Below are positions 18,631 to 26,824 of a DNA stretch of 64,000 bases, one piece after another. Numbering within the stretch: position 1 is the stretch's first letter; the number at the start of each line of letters is the position of its first letter. Under the pieces are notes generated by a model, which was given only the letters and a program-made list of their open reading frames with translations, had not been told where the DNA came from and did not search any database. Both the position numbers and the translations under genes were made by a program. Origin of the DNA: Lachnospiraceae bacterium (lineage in GTDB: Bacteria; Bacillota; Clostridia; Lachnospirales; Lachnospiraceae); assembly GCA_015056735.1 (NCBI GenBank), contig SVFT01000002.1, positions 164,432 through 228,431 on the forward strand, in the 5' to 3' direction.

Positions 18631-18647
18631 GATGGGGGTTCGGATAT

Positions 18648-19415
18648 TTGAAAGACGACAGTATTTTTTCCAATATCGTTAAGCTGGTCAGTGTGGTGCT
18701 TGCGGCGGCATGCCTGATCACCTGCACCGTGATCGCGTCAAGGGCCTTTGTCGGTGTGAAGACACTCAGTGCCGGCGGCGGCCTCACGGCAACCGGCTCT
18801 GCAAGCTGTGACTTTGAGTCGAATCTGATCGTATGGAGAGGCAATTTTTCCACATACGGTGCGACGACAGGCGAAGCTTACTCTTCCTTAAAGAGAGATG
18901 CCGGCATGATCAAGCATTACCTCTCCCAGAACGGGATAAGTGAAGATGAGATGGTTTTCTCATCCGTCAACATCAGCAAACGTTTCAACTCGATCTACAA
19001 TGCAGAGGGGAATTACGTCGGCGATGAGTTTGCCGGATATGAATTATCTCAGAACGTAAGTGTGACTAGCTCCGATATTGACAAGGTCGAGAAGATCTCC
19101 CGTGATATCACGGACCTGATCGAATCGGGCGTTGAGTTTACTTCGGATTCACCGGAGTACTATTATACGGATTTGGACAACTTGAAGCTGCAATTGATCG
19201 CAGATGCGACCGAAAATGCCAAGGCACGTATCGATCTGATGGCGAGTGGCAGCGGTGCGACAGTCGGCGATCTGGTAAGTTCTACACTTGGGGTGTTCCA
19301 GATCACTGCAACCAATTCCTCATCTGAGGATTACAGCTACGGGGGGACATTTAATACGAGCTCGAGAGCAAAGACGGCTACGATCACGGTACGCCTGAAT
19401 TATTCAGTTCGTTAG
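18648..19415 (+). CDS. SIMPL (DUF541) domain membrane-anchored protein
   Basis: A 255-residue protein with one N-terminal membrane segment (about 8-34) and an exported SIMPL domain. DUF541 proteins (bacterial BP26 relatives) oligomerise at the surface; their role is unclear. ATGSASCDFESNLIVWRG and the C-terminal KTATITVRLNYSVR fit. The start is TTG 18648 with GGGGG nine bases upstream; no in-frame ATG is nearby. It is co-transcribed with the STAS gene. Confidence 0.8.
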   Translation: MKDDSIFSNIVKLVSVVLAAACLITCTVIASRAFVGVKTLSAGGGLTATGSASCDFESNLIVWRGNFSTYGATTGEAYSSLKRDAGMIKHYLSQNGISEDEMVFSSVNISKRFNSIYNAEGNYVGDEFAGYELSQNVSVTSSDIDKVEKISRDITDLIESGVEFTSDSPEYYYTDLDNLKLQLIADATENAKARIDLMASGSGATVGDLVSSTLGVFQITATNSSSEDYSYGGTFNTSSRAKTATITVRLNYSVR

Positions 19416-19456
19416 TGTGATCGGTATCTGTTCGAGCGTCTCTCAGTGGAGGCACT

Positions 19457-20077
19457 ATGAAAAAAAAGAAAGTGCATCACGACGTACAAACAGTAGCGGA
19501 GAAAAAGTTTTGGCAGACTTTCAGTGCCAAGAATGTGATCAAGTGGTATGAATACCAGATGGCGCCTGCGGAGGATGCGAATGAAGAGGACGCTGAATCG
19601 CAGAATGGCGCATTTGTTGCGGAACCGCGCGAGAACCTGGAAGATGAAGTCTCCAGGATCATGAATGCGTTCCAGAATTCCAAGCAGGATTCTGTGGATT
19701 CACTTCTTCGGGAGATGGGAGAGGCTGCTGAACCTGTGGCACCGGTTCCGGAACCAGCCCCGGTTCCTCCTCAACAAGATGCGGCAGGAGAGGAATTAAA
19801 CATGGACGGTGTCGATCCGGAGATGGTCGCACGGATTATGGATTCGTTCAAGACTGCAAAACAGGATAGTGTGGATAGCCTGTTTGCCGCTGCGGAAGCG
19901 GAAGCGGCGCTTGAGCCTGAACCGGAAGCAGAACAGTCGGTAACAGAGAACCCGGCACCCGTATCGGAAGAGAATACCGTTACAGAGAAAGCGGAAGAGA
20001 GCGAGGAAGAGATCCTTGCCGATATCGCGAGCCGTTCGCAGCAGAACCAGATTGACGCACTTTTTGCCAATCAATAA
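19457..20077 (+). CDS. Acidic protein with three IDALF-like motifs
   Basis: A 206-residue, very acidic and proline-rich cytoplasmic protein, probably largely unstructured. After a basic N-terminus (KKKKVHHDVQ) there are two near-identical helices, SRIMNAFQNSKQDSVDSLL (about 65) and ARIMDSFKTAKQDSVDSLF (about 123). The last residues are QQNQIDALFANQ. The shared D/I-D-x-L-F/L element recalls the EIDALL motif that FliM and other switch proteins use to bind CheY-P. The proline/glutamate linkers suggest a flexible adaptor. TGGAGG precedes the ATG; a terminator follows. The function is unknown. Confidence 0.7.
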   Translation: MKKKKVHHDVQTVAEKKFWQTFSAKNVIKWYEYQMAPAEDANEEDAESQNGAFVAEPRENLEDEVSRIMNAFQNSKQDSVDSLLREMGEAAEPVAPVPEPAPVPPQQDAAGEELNMDGVDPEMVARIMDSFKTAKQDSVDSLFAAAEAEAALEPEPEAEQSVTENPAPVSEENTVTEKAEESEEEILADIASRSQQNQIDALFANQ

Positions 20078-20091
20078 AAGCGTTAATATGA

Positions 20092-20121
20092 TAAGAACCC
20101 GCAAATGCGGGTTCTTTTTAT
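20092..20121. terminator. Terminator between the acidic-protein and HAD genes
   Basis: AAGAACCCGC, AAAT and GCGGGTTCTTTTTA form a 10-bp stem with a T run on the plus strand and A/T pairs on the other. It probably serves both convergent genes. Confidence 0.85.
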
Positions 20122-20122
20122 A

Positions 20123-20488
20123 TTACATGGCGAGCGATATAGGCTCGTTCCAGGGGAGTCTGGACCTGTCGTCGATGTAGATATCGGCCGTGATCTTACG
20201 GGAATCCGACCCATATTTTTCGATCGTCTCCGGCAGGTTCTCATTGACCGCATCAAAGGTAAGACCCTGGCGTATACACCAGGCAACCGCTTCCTTGAGA
20301 GGCTCGCCGCTGCGACAGGTCCAAAGGATCAACCTGGAATTACGTTCCTTCATTTGCTTGAGGTAGCAGATGAGAGGCAGATTGGGCGCACCGATGGAGG
20401 GATAGGCATCGATACACAGTGTGCCGTCAAAATCCACGGCGATGATCTCGTGCTCGCGTCTCTCGATATTTTCTACCTGACTGTACAT
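20123..20488 (-). CDS. Small HAD-like hydrolase (BT0820-like)
   Basis: A 121-residue compact HAD protein. Motif I is VDFDGTLC with both aspartates, motif II is ILWTCRSG and the acidic motif IV is IYIDDRS. There is no cap domain, as in the short BT0820-type phosphatases and polynucleotide-kinase phosphatase domains. The ATG at 20488 has GGAGGG six bases upstream. Its promoter (20569-20597) holds a LexA-type box in the spacer, so it may be part of the SOS response. The substrate is unknown. Confidence 0.82.
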   Translation of the reverse strand: MYSQVENIERREHEIIAVDFDGTLCIDAYPSIGAPNLPLICYLKQMKERNSRLILWTCRSGEPLKEAVAWCIRQGLTFDAVNENLPETIEKYGSDSRKITADIYIDDRSRLPWNEPISLAM

Positions 20489-20568
20489 GGCATACCCTCC
20501 GTTTCTATGGTAAAATGGGAAGCGCCCGGGACCTGTCCGCAGATGAAGCCGGCGCTTTTTGTATGTAC

Positions 20569-20597
20569 AGTATACGAACATTCGTTCTGTGATGCAA
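20569..20597 (-). promoter_or_regulatory. Promoter of the small HAD gene
   Basis: On the minus strand, TTGCAT (20597-20592), a 17-bp spacer and TATACT (20574-20569). The spacer contains the first LexA-type box. Confidence 0.55.
20575..20588. promoter_or_regulatory. LexA/DinR-type box 1
   Basis: CGAACATTCGTTCT matches the Gram-positive SOS box core GAAC-N4-GTTC. It lies exactly between the -35 and -10 of the minus-strand promoter, where a bound repressor would block it. Confidence 0.6.
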
Positions 20598-20606
20598 TTG
20601 GTAAAC

Positions 20607-20620
20607 TGAACAAATGTTCG
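20607..20620. promoter_or_regulatory. LexA/DinR-type box 2
   Basis: TGAACAAATGTTCG is a second GAAC-N4-GTTC site, centred 32 bp from box 1. It differs from the CGAACRNRYGTTYC consensus as I remember it only at the ends. Two boxes together make chance less likely. Confidence 0.6.
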
Positions 20621-20685
20621 AATTGATTTTTGTATCATTTGTGGAATTGTCACAGGCAAAAAAACGAGATAGTATTGAGGGCACG

Positions 20686-21183
20686 ATGATGAATGCAAAT
20701 AAAACGTACCGGTCCGTTGACGAGATCGACAGAATGGATTTTAAAGACTGTACCATAACGGATGCGCATTTTGACGGGGATGATATCAGGCTCGATCTGG
20801 AGGCTCTGATCATCAGAGCGAACAATTCGCAGAATGAGAACTATACGGATTCCTATGCGGGCGAGACAAGGATGCGGCTGGAACATGGTCGGATCATGGA
20901 GGTCGTCAAGGAAGGATACCGGTATTATAACGCCGACAATGAGCTGATCCGTGAGGTTCCGGATGAGAAGGTCGAAGGGATCGGCGCAGAGGATCTGTCT
21001 TCTCTTTTTGCGGGGTCTTATCTTGCCGGAGCGGAAGTGATCGAGCCCGGAGTGTGCCGGCTTTTTGTCGAGACGGTCTCCGAAGAGGATCATATGACCG
21101 CTTCCGATTCCTACCGGATACAGATCGCTTATGAGCATGCGGTCTTTACATGGGATCGCTATCTGAACCGGGTACAACAGTGA
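20686..21183 (+). CDS. Conserved hypothetical protein (possibly DUF6145)
   Basis: A 165-residue cytoplasmic protein with no signal or membrane segment. It has a run of short charged blocks such as FKDCTITDAHFDGDDIRLDL and ends in an aromatic stretch with WDRYLN. I recall similar proteins in Lachnospiraceae annotated as DUF6145 but cannot confirm that. The start is ATG 20686 or 20689 behind TGAGGG. It lies divergent from the small HAD gene across the two LexA-type boxes and nine bases before the M20 peptidase, so it may be co-transcribed with the latter. Function unknown. Confidence 0.65.
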   Translation: MMNANKTYRSVDEIDRMDFKDCTITDAHFDGDDIRLDLEALIIRANNSQNENYTDSYAGETRMRLEHGRIMEVVKEGYRYYNADNELIREVPDEKVEGIGAEDLSSLFAGSYLAGAEVIEPGVCRLFVETVSEEDHMTASDSYRIQIAYEHAVFTWDRYLNRVQQ

Positions 21184-21191
21184 GGAGTATT

Positions 21192-22496
21192 ATGTTAACT
21201 TATCACGACAGCTTAGACGAGATCATGCCGCGGATGATCGCATTCGGAGAAGACCTGTATCATCATCCCGAGATCGGCTATAAAGAAGAATATGCGCACG
21301 AAAAGATGCGTGCGCTTTTGGATGCGTCAGGCATTGCCTGTCGTACGGTTGCAAAGACCGGCATCAAAGCGACGCTCGACTCGGGAAGAGAGGGGCCGCA
21401 CATCGTATTGCTGGCAGAATTTGACGGGGTTCCCGTTCCCTCCCATCCGGAGGCGAACAGGGAACAGGGCTTTGCGGCACCTGCCTGTGGCCACTATGCG
21501 CAGGCGGCAGTGATGCTTGGTGTCTTTCTTGCGATCCGCAAAAGCGGTATGATGGACGATCTTTGCGGCAAGGTGACCTTTCTTGCATCTCCCGCGGAAG
21601 AATACTGTGATCTTGACTACAGAAAGGAATTGATGGATAAGGGCGAGATCCTCTTTGCGGGTGGCAAGCAGCATCTGATCGCTTCGGGAGAATTTGATGA
21701 TGCGGATATCGTTCTGAACTGTCATGCGATGGGCGGCGATGCGGACGGCGAGATCGGTTCTTCCCTCAACGGATTTCTGCACAAAGATGCGATCTTTAAA
21801 GGGAAAGCGGCGCATGCCGCAGCAAATCCGGAAGACGGCGTGAATGCGCTGAATGCCGCAACGCTTTCCATGACGGCGATCAATTTTCTGCGGGAGACTT
21901 TTCTTGCGGATGATGCGGTGCGCGTGCACTATTACATGCCGGAAGGCGGTAAGAATGCGGGTACGGTTCCGGAGGAAACGAGGATCGAATTGTTTGTCCG
22001 TACCAAGAGGGCGGAAGCGCTTTCTTTGATCGGCGAGAAAGTCGACAGGTGTCTCAAGGCGGGGGCATATGCAACGGGCTGCGATGTGACGATCATTGAT
22101 AACATGGGTTATTATCCATTGAGACCGGACAGAGCGCTTTCGGTGTTTGTCGGAGAACGGATGGCGCGCTATATGGATGCGGATCGTATCGTGCATGACC
22201 GGCACGGATTCGCAAGCGGCGATATCGGTGATGTTTCCATGATGTGGCCGACGATCCAGACCGGCGTTGCAGGCTTTGCGGGGACTTTCCACGGGAAGGA
22301 TTTCAGAACAGCGGATACGCACAAGGCGTACGAAGTACCGGCAGCATACTTCCTCGATGCCGTGCATGACCTTCTTGCCGATGGAGGCAGGGAAGCATAC
22401 AGGATCAAAGATGGATTTGTGCCGACGCTCGATCGTAAAGAATACGTGTCGTATCTGACAGCAAAAACGACGTGCTTCAGAGATTCTTTTCTGTAG
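21192..22496 (+). CDS. M20-family amidohydrolase/peptidase (AbgB-like)
   Basis: A 434-residue enzyme of the M20 dipeptidase/aminoacylase group with two zinc sites. It opens LYHHPEIGYKEEYAHEKM. Metal-binding segments are CGHYAQAAVML, SPAEEYCD and, near the end, FHGKDFRTADTHKAY. The dimerisation (lid) domain follows GKAAHAAANPEDGVNALNAA. The layout matches p-aminobenzoyl-glutamate hydrolase and related amide hydrolases. ATG 21192 follows GAGGAG. Its 3' end overlaps the convergent TVP38 gene by 20 bases. Cytoplasmic. Confidence 0.88.
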   Translation: MLTYHDSLDEIMPRMIAFGEDLYHHPEIGYKEEYAHEKMRALLDASGIACRTVAKTGIKATLDSGREGPHIVLLAEFDGVPVPSHPEANREQGFAAPACGHYAQAAVMLGVFLAIRKSGMMDDLCGKVTFLASPAEEYCDLDYRKELMDKGEILFAGGKQHLIASGEFDDADIVLNCHAMGGDADGEIGSSLNGFLHKDAIFKGKAAHAAANPEDGVNALNAATLSMTAINFLRETFLADDAVRVHYYMPEGGKNAGTVPEETRIELFVRTKRAEALSLIGEKVDRCLKAGAYATGCDVTIIDNMGYYPLRPDRALSVFVGERMARYMDADRIVHDRHGFASGDIGDVSMMWPTIQTGVAGFAGTFHGKDFRTADTHKAYEVPAAYFLDAVHDLLADGGREAYRIKDGFVPTLDRKEYVSYLTAKTTCFRDSFL

Positions 22497-23196
22497 GATG
22501 GGAATCTGAAGATGATCCGGGTTTATGCGAAGCGTGCTTTTTCGTGATCGCCCGGTATAGAAGAACACCGAGACCGCTGATGACGATCGTGACACCGAAA
22601 GTCCCTGCGGCAAAGATATATTCACCTGTTCCGATCGCATCTCCGCCGACGATCGATGTGATCACGGACGGGAACCGGCCGACAGAACAGATCAGAAGCC
22701 ACGTTTTGGGAGACAGATCGGTCATGCCGGCATAATAGCAAAGCAGATCTTTGGGAGTTCCGGGGATCATAAAGAGTAAAAAGAACAGATAACTCCGTTT
22801 GGGCGAAGATTTCAGAAAATCGAGCGAGCGGAGTTTTTCTTCGCTGAAAAAAAGACGTGCCAGCCGCATGCCGTAGATCCGCACTAGGAAGAAAACAGAC
22901 ATACTTCCGATCACGGCTGCGGCCATGCAGTAGATCGTGCCCCGCGTGATACCGAACGCGAATCCGGCTGCGATCTCAAACGGTTCGCCGGGGATAAAGG
23001 CCAGGATGATCTGTACGATCACCATAAGCATAAAGATGAGCGCACCAAGACCCCCTTTTTCTTCAACATATGCGCGGAAGACAAGGGGGTCCTGTACGAG
23101 ATGCAACATCGGTTTTGCCACGAGCACGGTCAGGATCCCGATCAGAACGGTACCGAGAAGAAGTGCTGCGATTTTTAAGCCGGATCTTTTTTTCAT
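22477..23196 (-). CDS. TVP38/TMEM64 family membrane protein
   Basis: A 239-residue protein of the DedA-like/SNARE-associated superfamily with five or six membrane helices. The signature FIPGEPFEIAAGFAFG near residue 70 and IPGTPKDLLCYYAG near 145 are typical. Relatives are thought to move or scramble lipids. The start ATG overlaps the yvcK stop (ATGA), so the pair is translationally coupled. Confidence 0.9.
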   Translation of the reverse strand: MKKRSGLKIAALLLGTVLIGILTVLVAKPMLHLVQDPLVFRAYVEEKGGLGALIFMLMVIVQIILAFIPGEPFEIAAGFAFGITRGTIYCMAAAVIGSMSVFFLVRIYGMRLARLFFSEEKLRSLDFLKSSPKRSYLFFLLFMIPGTPKDLLCYYAGMTDLSPKTWLLICSVGRFPSVITSIVGGDAIGTGEYIFAAGTFGVTIVISGLGVLLYRAITKKHASHKPGSSSDSHPTEKNL

Positions 23197-24143
23197 GTCT
23201 GCTCCATGAGGTATGAGAAGATACGATATGCCGTCTTCAGTGCGTCGTGTCTGATCTTTCCGTCCGTGATGGTAAAGATATCGTCGGGGATCAGCCTGGC
23301 GCCTTCCTTTCGGATCGCGTCTTCATCCGCTTCAACAATGCTTTTATTTTCCAGTTCGAGATAGTGCCCCGCCACCTCTGCACTGATGGAGCCTTTGTTT
23401 GCTACAACGATGTCCACTTTTCTTTTTTTGCCGAGATATCGGTTCAGTGTCCTGACGTGGTCGCTGACTTTAAAACCTTCCGTCTCGCCGGGCTGCGTGA
23501 CAAGGTTGCTGATATACATGATCGGGGCAGGAGAACGGTCCAGCGCATTGCGCACGTCTTCGACGATCAGATGCGGGATGATACTGGTAAAAAGGCTTCC
23601 CGGACTGAACACGATAAGGTCCGCCTCTGCGATCGCGGATGTGATGTCACTGCAGATCCGAATGTCATGATCATAGGAAAGCTTCCGGATATGGTGCATG
23701 TTGCTGCTGACAGCTTCCTCGCCGTAGAAAGTCTCCTTGCCGGATCGGCCGACAAGATCGACCTTCTCGGAGGTGAGCGGAAGGACATTTCCGTTGATGT
23801 TCAGAAGTCTGCACATATATTTGGTGGCTTCCGCAAGATTGCCTTTTAAGTCGATCAGGGCAGCCATCATGATATTGCGTACGGGATGGTTATATAAGGA
23901 ACCGGATTTGCTGAACCGGTAACTTAAGAGTTCGATGAAATCCTCATCGGTATTGGCCATGGAAAGGAGCACCTTTCCGATGTCGCCGACTGCGGGAATA
24001 TCCAATTCGTCTTTAAGAACGCCGGAACTGCTTCCGTTGTCGCTGACGGCGATCACGCACGTAACGCGAACGGGGAACAGTTTGAGGCCGGAAAGCAGGC
24101 AGGAAAGGCCTGTGCCGCCTCCGAAAACAACGATATTTTTCAT
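23193..24143 (-). CDS. yvcK: YvcK/CofD-like gluconeogenesis factor
   Basis: A 316-residue UDP-sugar-binding protein that in Bacillus is needed for wall synthesis on gluconeogenic carbon. It begins IVVFGGGTGLSCLLSGLK and has AVSDNGSSSGVL, VGDIGKVLLSMAN and FSPGSLFTSIIPHL, all hallmarks. GGAGG precedes the ATG. The rapZ and whiA genes usually found beside it are absent here; instead it overlaps a TVP38 gene. Confidence 0.94.
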   Translation of the reverse strand: MKNIVVFGGGTGLSCLLSGLKLFPVRVTCVIAVSDNGSSSGVLKDELDIPAVGDIGKVLLSMANTDEDFIELLSYRFSKSGSLYNHPVRNIMMAALIDLKGNLAEATKYMCRLLNINGNVLPLTSEKVDLVGRSGKETFYGEEAVSSNMHHIRKLSYDHDIRICSDITSAIAEADLIVFSPGSLFTSIIPHLIVEDVRNALDRSPAPIMYISNLVTQPGETEGFKVSDHVRTLNRYLGKKRKVDIVVANKGSISAEVAGHYLELENKSIVEADEDAIRKEGARLIPDDIFTITDGKIRHDALKTAYRIFSYLMEQT

Positions 24144-24233
24144 GCAGATAACCTCCGTTTCGGATAAAACAAAAATAGCATATAAAGGGCGAATATGCTA
24201 TAATAAATTAACTATTCTTTACCGGAGGCATCC

Positions 24234-24674
24234 ATGGACGAGTCGCTGCTGGAGCAGTATAAAGACGAAGTGATCAAAGAACTGAATGAGACGGAATTCA
24301 TCCGGTATCTCGGCCTTGAATTCACGGAGATCTCCGAGAAATTCGCGATCGGACGCATCCCTTTTGCAAAGAAGCTTACGAACTACTTCGGCCATATACA
24401 CGGAGGCATTTTATACGCGCTTGCCGATACGGTCGCAGGCACACTTGCATGTATGGGCGGCCGCAAAGTAACGACGGTGGACGGTCACATGAATTTTCTC
24501 GATCCGGTGGAGAATACGGAATATGTCTATTGTGAAGCAAAGCGTGTCAGAAGCGGCAAGCACCTGATGGTCGTTAAGATCAAGATCCGCGATGACCGCG
24601 GCAGGCTTCTCGATGACGGCAGCTTTACATTTTACAGGCTGAAGCTTCCCGTGATCGATGAGGACGGGACCTGA
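24234..24674 (+). CDS. PaaI-type hotdog thioesterase
   Basis: A 146-residue acyl-CoA thioesterase-like protein. The hotdog helix motif GHIHGGILYALADTVAGT is at about residues 44-61 and carries the HGG/D residues used in catalysis. TTVDGHMNFLDPV follows. Substrate unknown; relatives act on aryl- or acyl-CoA. CGGAGG lies six bases upstream, and TATAAT at about 24200 could be the -10. The next gene begins 46 bases downstream. Confidence 0.9.
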   Translation: MDESLLEQYKDEVIKELNETEFIRYLGLEFTEISEKFAIGRIPFAKKLTNYFGHIHGGILYALADTVAGTLACMGGRKVTTVDGHMNFLDPVENTEYVYCEAKRVRSGKHLMVVKIKIRDDRGRLLDDGSFTFYRLKLPVIDEDGT

Positions 24675-24720
24675 CCGGACGCGGCTTTGCGGATGACGGG
24701 ATCCGAAAGGAGGATGCCCT

Positions 24721-25173
24721 TTGCGTATAGGAGACAGCTTTTTTCAGGGACAATATGATAAGCCGATCGTCAACGCGAACGCATCAGATGTGCGTGCACC
24801 CGGACGCAAGTCGTCGCCTGCGGAGTGCGAGACATGCAAGAACCGCAAATACAAAGACGGTTCGGATGAGATGGTTTCTTTTAAATCTGCGGCACACATC
24901 TCTCCGGAGGCTGCCTATGGCAGAGTCATGGCGCACGAGGGCGAACATGTTGCCAACGCATACAAGAAAGCCGCTGAGAAGGGCGGCAAGGTGGTGTCGG
25001 CGGGTGTCTCGATCCATACGGCGATCTGCCCGGAATGCGGCAGAAGTTATGTTTCGGGCGGTGAGACGAGAACGCAGATCAAATATTACAACGAATCAAA
25101 CCCGTATCAGCAGGATCTGAAGAAAACAGATGCAGACAAGTATACAGGTATGAATATCGATCTGGTCGTATGA
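24721..25173 (+). CDS. SprA-related putative metalloprotease
   Basis: A 150-residue protein of the SprA/CJM1_0395-type putative metalloprotease family. Typical blocks are ECETCKNRKYKDGSDE, VSFKSAAHISPEAAYGRV, AHEGEHV (HExEH zinc motif near residue 77) and CPECGRSYVSGGETRTQI. The cysteine pairs suggest a second metal site. The start is TTG 24721 with AAAGGAGG six bases upstream. It is next to the YvyF-like gene, so a role in motility is possible but not shown. Confidence 0.82.
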   Translation: MRIGDSFFQGQYDKPIVNANASDVRAPGRKSSPAECETCKNRKYKDGSDEMVSFKSAAHISPEAAYGRVMAHEGEHVANAYKKAAEKGGKVVSAGVSIHTAICPECGRSYVSGGETRTQIKYYNESNPYQQDLKKTDADKYTGMNIDLVV

Positions 25174-25204
25174 CCGGAAATAATTTTTTAGGAGAATGAT
25201 CTAT

Positions 25205-25630
25205 ATGGAAACAAAAGCATGCAGAAGATGCAGAAGACTCTTTCAGTACATCGGAGGCGATATGTACTGCCCCATCTGCAAGGATGAACTTGAAAATCTT
25301 TTCAAAGAGGTAAAGCAGTACATTTATGAGCACAAGAACTGCACGATCCCGGAAGTCATCAAGGCAACCGGCTGCAAGGAAGCCAATATTGAGAAGTGGG
25401 TCCGCGAAGAACGTCTGATCCTGAATGAAAACACGGGGATCACATTCTTCTGCGAAAAGTGCGGGGCCCAGATCTTTTCCGGCCGTATGTGCGCGAAGTG
25501 CAAGGCTGAGACGGCAAATATGTTAAGCGGCATGTACAAAGAAGATAAGCCCAAGGCGGCACCGCAGAAGAGGAGCGATGCAACGCACAATGAGATGTAT
25601 ACGATCGATATGAGAAGAGGACGTAAATAG
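25205..25630 (+). CDS. YvyF-like flagellar-operon protein (TIGR03826)
   Basis: A 141-residue protein with an N-terminal zinc ribbon (CRRCRRLF, CPICKDE), a winged-helix-like middle (CTIPEVIKATGCKEANIEKWVREERL) and a second ribbon (CEKCGAQIFSGRMCAKC). This matches the YvyF family found in Firmicute flagellar operons, suggesting a regulator or assembly factor. I chose ATG 25205, ten bases after AGGAG. No other flagellar gene is near, but its presence suggests a motile organism. Confidence 0.82.
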   Translation: METKACRRCRRLFQYIGGDMYCPICKDELENLFKEVKQYIYEHKNCTIPEVIKATGCKEANIEKWVREERLILNENTGITFFCEKCGAQIFSGRMCAKCKAETANMLSGMYKEDKPKAAPQKRSDATHNEMYTIDMRRGRK

Positions 25631-25693
25631 AAACCGTTTGACCGATCTTTTTTATGCAAATGACAACAGATACATGAGCCGGGGGGATTGAAG

Positions 25694-26707
25694 ATGGATT
25701 ATCAGACGATGCTTGAGAATGCGAGGGGCTGTATAGGCAAGTACTGCAAAGCTTGTCCGGTTTGCAACGGAAAGGCCTGCAGTAATCTGATGCCGGGACC
25801 CGGCGCCAAGGGCGTGGGCGACAATGCGGTCCGCAACTATGAGAAGTGGCAGGAGATCCGCGTCAATATGGATACGCTCCATGAGAGCTTTACGCCTGAT
25901 ACGAGTACAGAGCTGTTTGGGAAAAGGTTTCGATTTCCGTTCTTTGCCGGGCCCGTCGGTGCAGTGAATCTGCATTACGGAGACTGCTATGACGATCTTT
26001 CCTATAACGAGGTTCTTGTTTCGGCATGTGCTGAGGCGGGGATCGCGGCGTTTACCGGAGACGGTCTGAATGAGAAAGTCATGGAATATGCGACGGAAGC
26101 GATCGGCAGATGCGGCGGCGCGGGCGTTCCGACCGTGAAACCATGGAATCTTGATACGATCCGTACGAAGATGGAGATGGTCAAAAAGTCGGGTGCTTTT
26201 GCGGTGGCAATGGACGTTGACGCGGCGGGACTTCCGTTTCTTAAGAATATGGATCCGCCTGCAGGCGCAAAGTCAGTGGACGAGCTTGCAGCGATCGCAA
26301 AGATGGTCGATGTACCTTTTATCGTGAAAGGGGTAATGACGGTACGCGGCGCGGAAAAGGCGCTGAAGGCAGGGGCGGCCGGAATCGTTGTATCGAATCA
26401 CGGCGGACGCGTACTTGACCAGTGTCCTTCGACAGCGGAAGTGCTGCCGGATATCGTGAAAGAGGCAGGCGGCCGGATGACGGTCCTTGTTGACGGCGGC
26501 ATCCGAAGCGGCGTGGATGTGTTTAAAGCGCTCGCTCTCGGGGCGGATGGCGTCCTGATCTGCAGACCGTATGTGGTAGCTGTATACGGCGGCGCAAAAG
26601 AAGGCGTCGTATCCTATACGGAGAAGATCGGCGGCGAGCTGGCCGATACCATGATGATGTGCGGCGCTGCAAGTATCAAGGATATCACGAAAGATATGGT
26701 TTTTTAA
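25694..26707 (+). CDS. FMN-dependent alpha-hydroxy-acid oxidising protein
   Basis: A 337-residue TIM-barrel flavoprotein of the lactate oxidase/glycolate oxidase family. The N-terminus has a Cys-rich segment, GKYCKACPVCNGKACSN, typical of the Clostridial branch and possibly an Fe-S or metal site. FMN-binding and catalytic parts include VVSNHGGRVLDQCPSTAEVL near residue 235 and VLVDGGIRSGVDVFKALALG. Substrate unknown. ATG 25694 lies seven bases after GGGGGG. It is a single gene; an inverted repeat follows it. Confidence 0.88.
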   Translation: MDYQTMLENARGCIGKYCKACPVCNGKACSNLMPGPGAKGVGDNAVRNYEKWQEIRVNMDTLHESFTPDTSTELFGKRFRFPFFAGPVGAVNLHYGDCYDDLSYNEVLVSACAEAGIAAFTGDGLNEKVMEYATEAIGRCGGAGVPTVKPWNLDTIRTKMEMVKKSGAFAVAMDVDAAGLPFLKNMDPPAGAKSVDELAAIAKMVDVPFIVKGVMTVRGAEKALKAGAAGIVVSNHGGRVLDQCPSTAEVLPDIVKEAGGRMTVLVDGGIRSGVDVFKALALGADGVLICRPYVVAVYGGAKEGVVSYTEKIGGELADTMMMCGAASIKDITKDMVF

Positions 26708-26715
26708 GAATTAAG

Positions 26716-26760
26716 CGGAATATATTGTGGGTGGGTACTGCCTGACCACAATATGTTCCG
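26716..26760. repeat. 15-bp inverted repeat upstream of the PTS promoter
   Basis: CGGAATATATTGTGG (26716-26730) and CCACAATATGTTCCG (26746-26760) pair with one mismatch around a 15-base loop. No T run follows, so it is a poor terminator. It ends eight bases before the -35 of the PTS promoter and may be a regulator site. Confidence 0.55.
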
Positions 26761-26767
26761 AATTATA

Positions 26768-26796
26768 TTGACACTGCAGTAGACGGTTGTTAAAAT
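26768..26796 (+). promoter_or_regulatory. Promoter of the crr-EIICB unit
   Basis: TTGACA (26768-26773), a 17-bp spacer and TAAAAT (26791-26796), about 29 bases before the crr start. Confidence 0.82.
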
Positions 26797-26824
26797 TTAG
26801 TTGTATAGGAAAAAGGAGAACACC

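Noticed and set aside
21327-22640. 437-codon open frame antisense to the M20 peptidase
   Set aside because: Same reason: an Arg/His/Ile-rich shadow of a conserved gene, without a start site.
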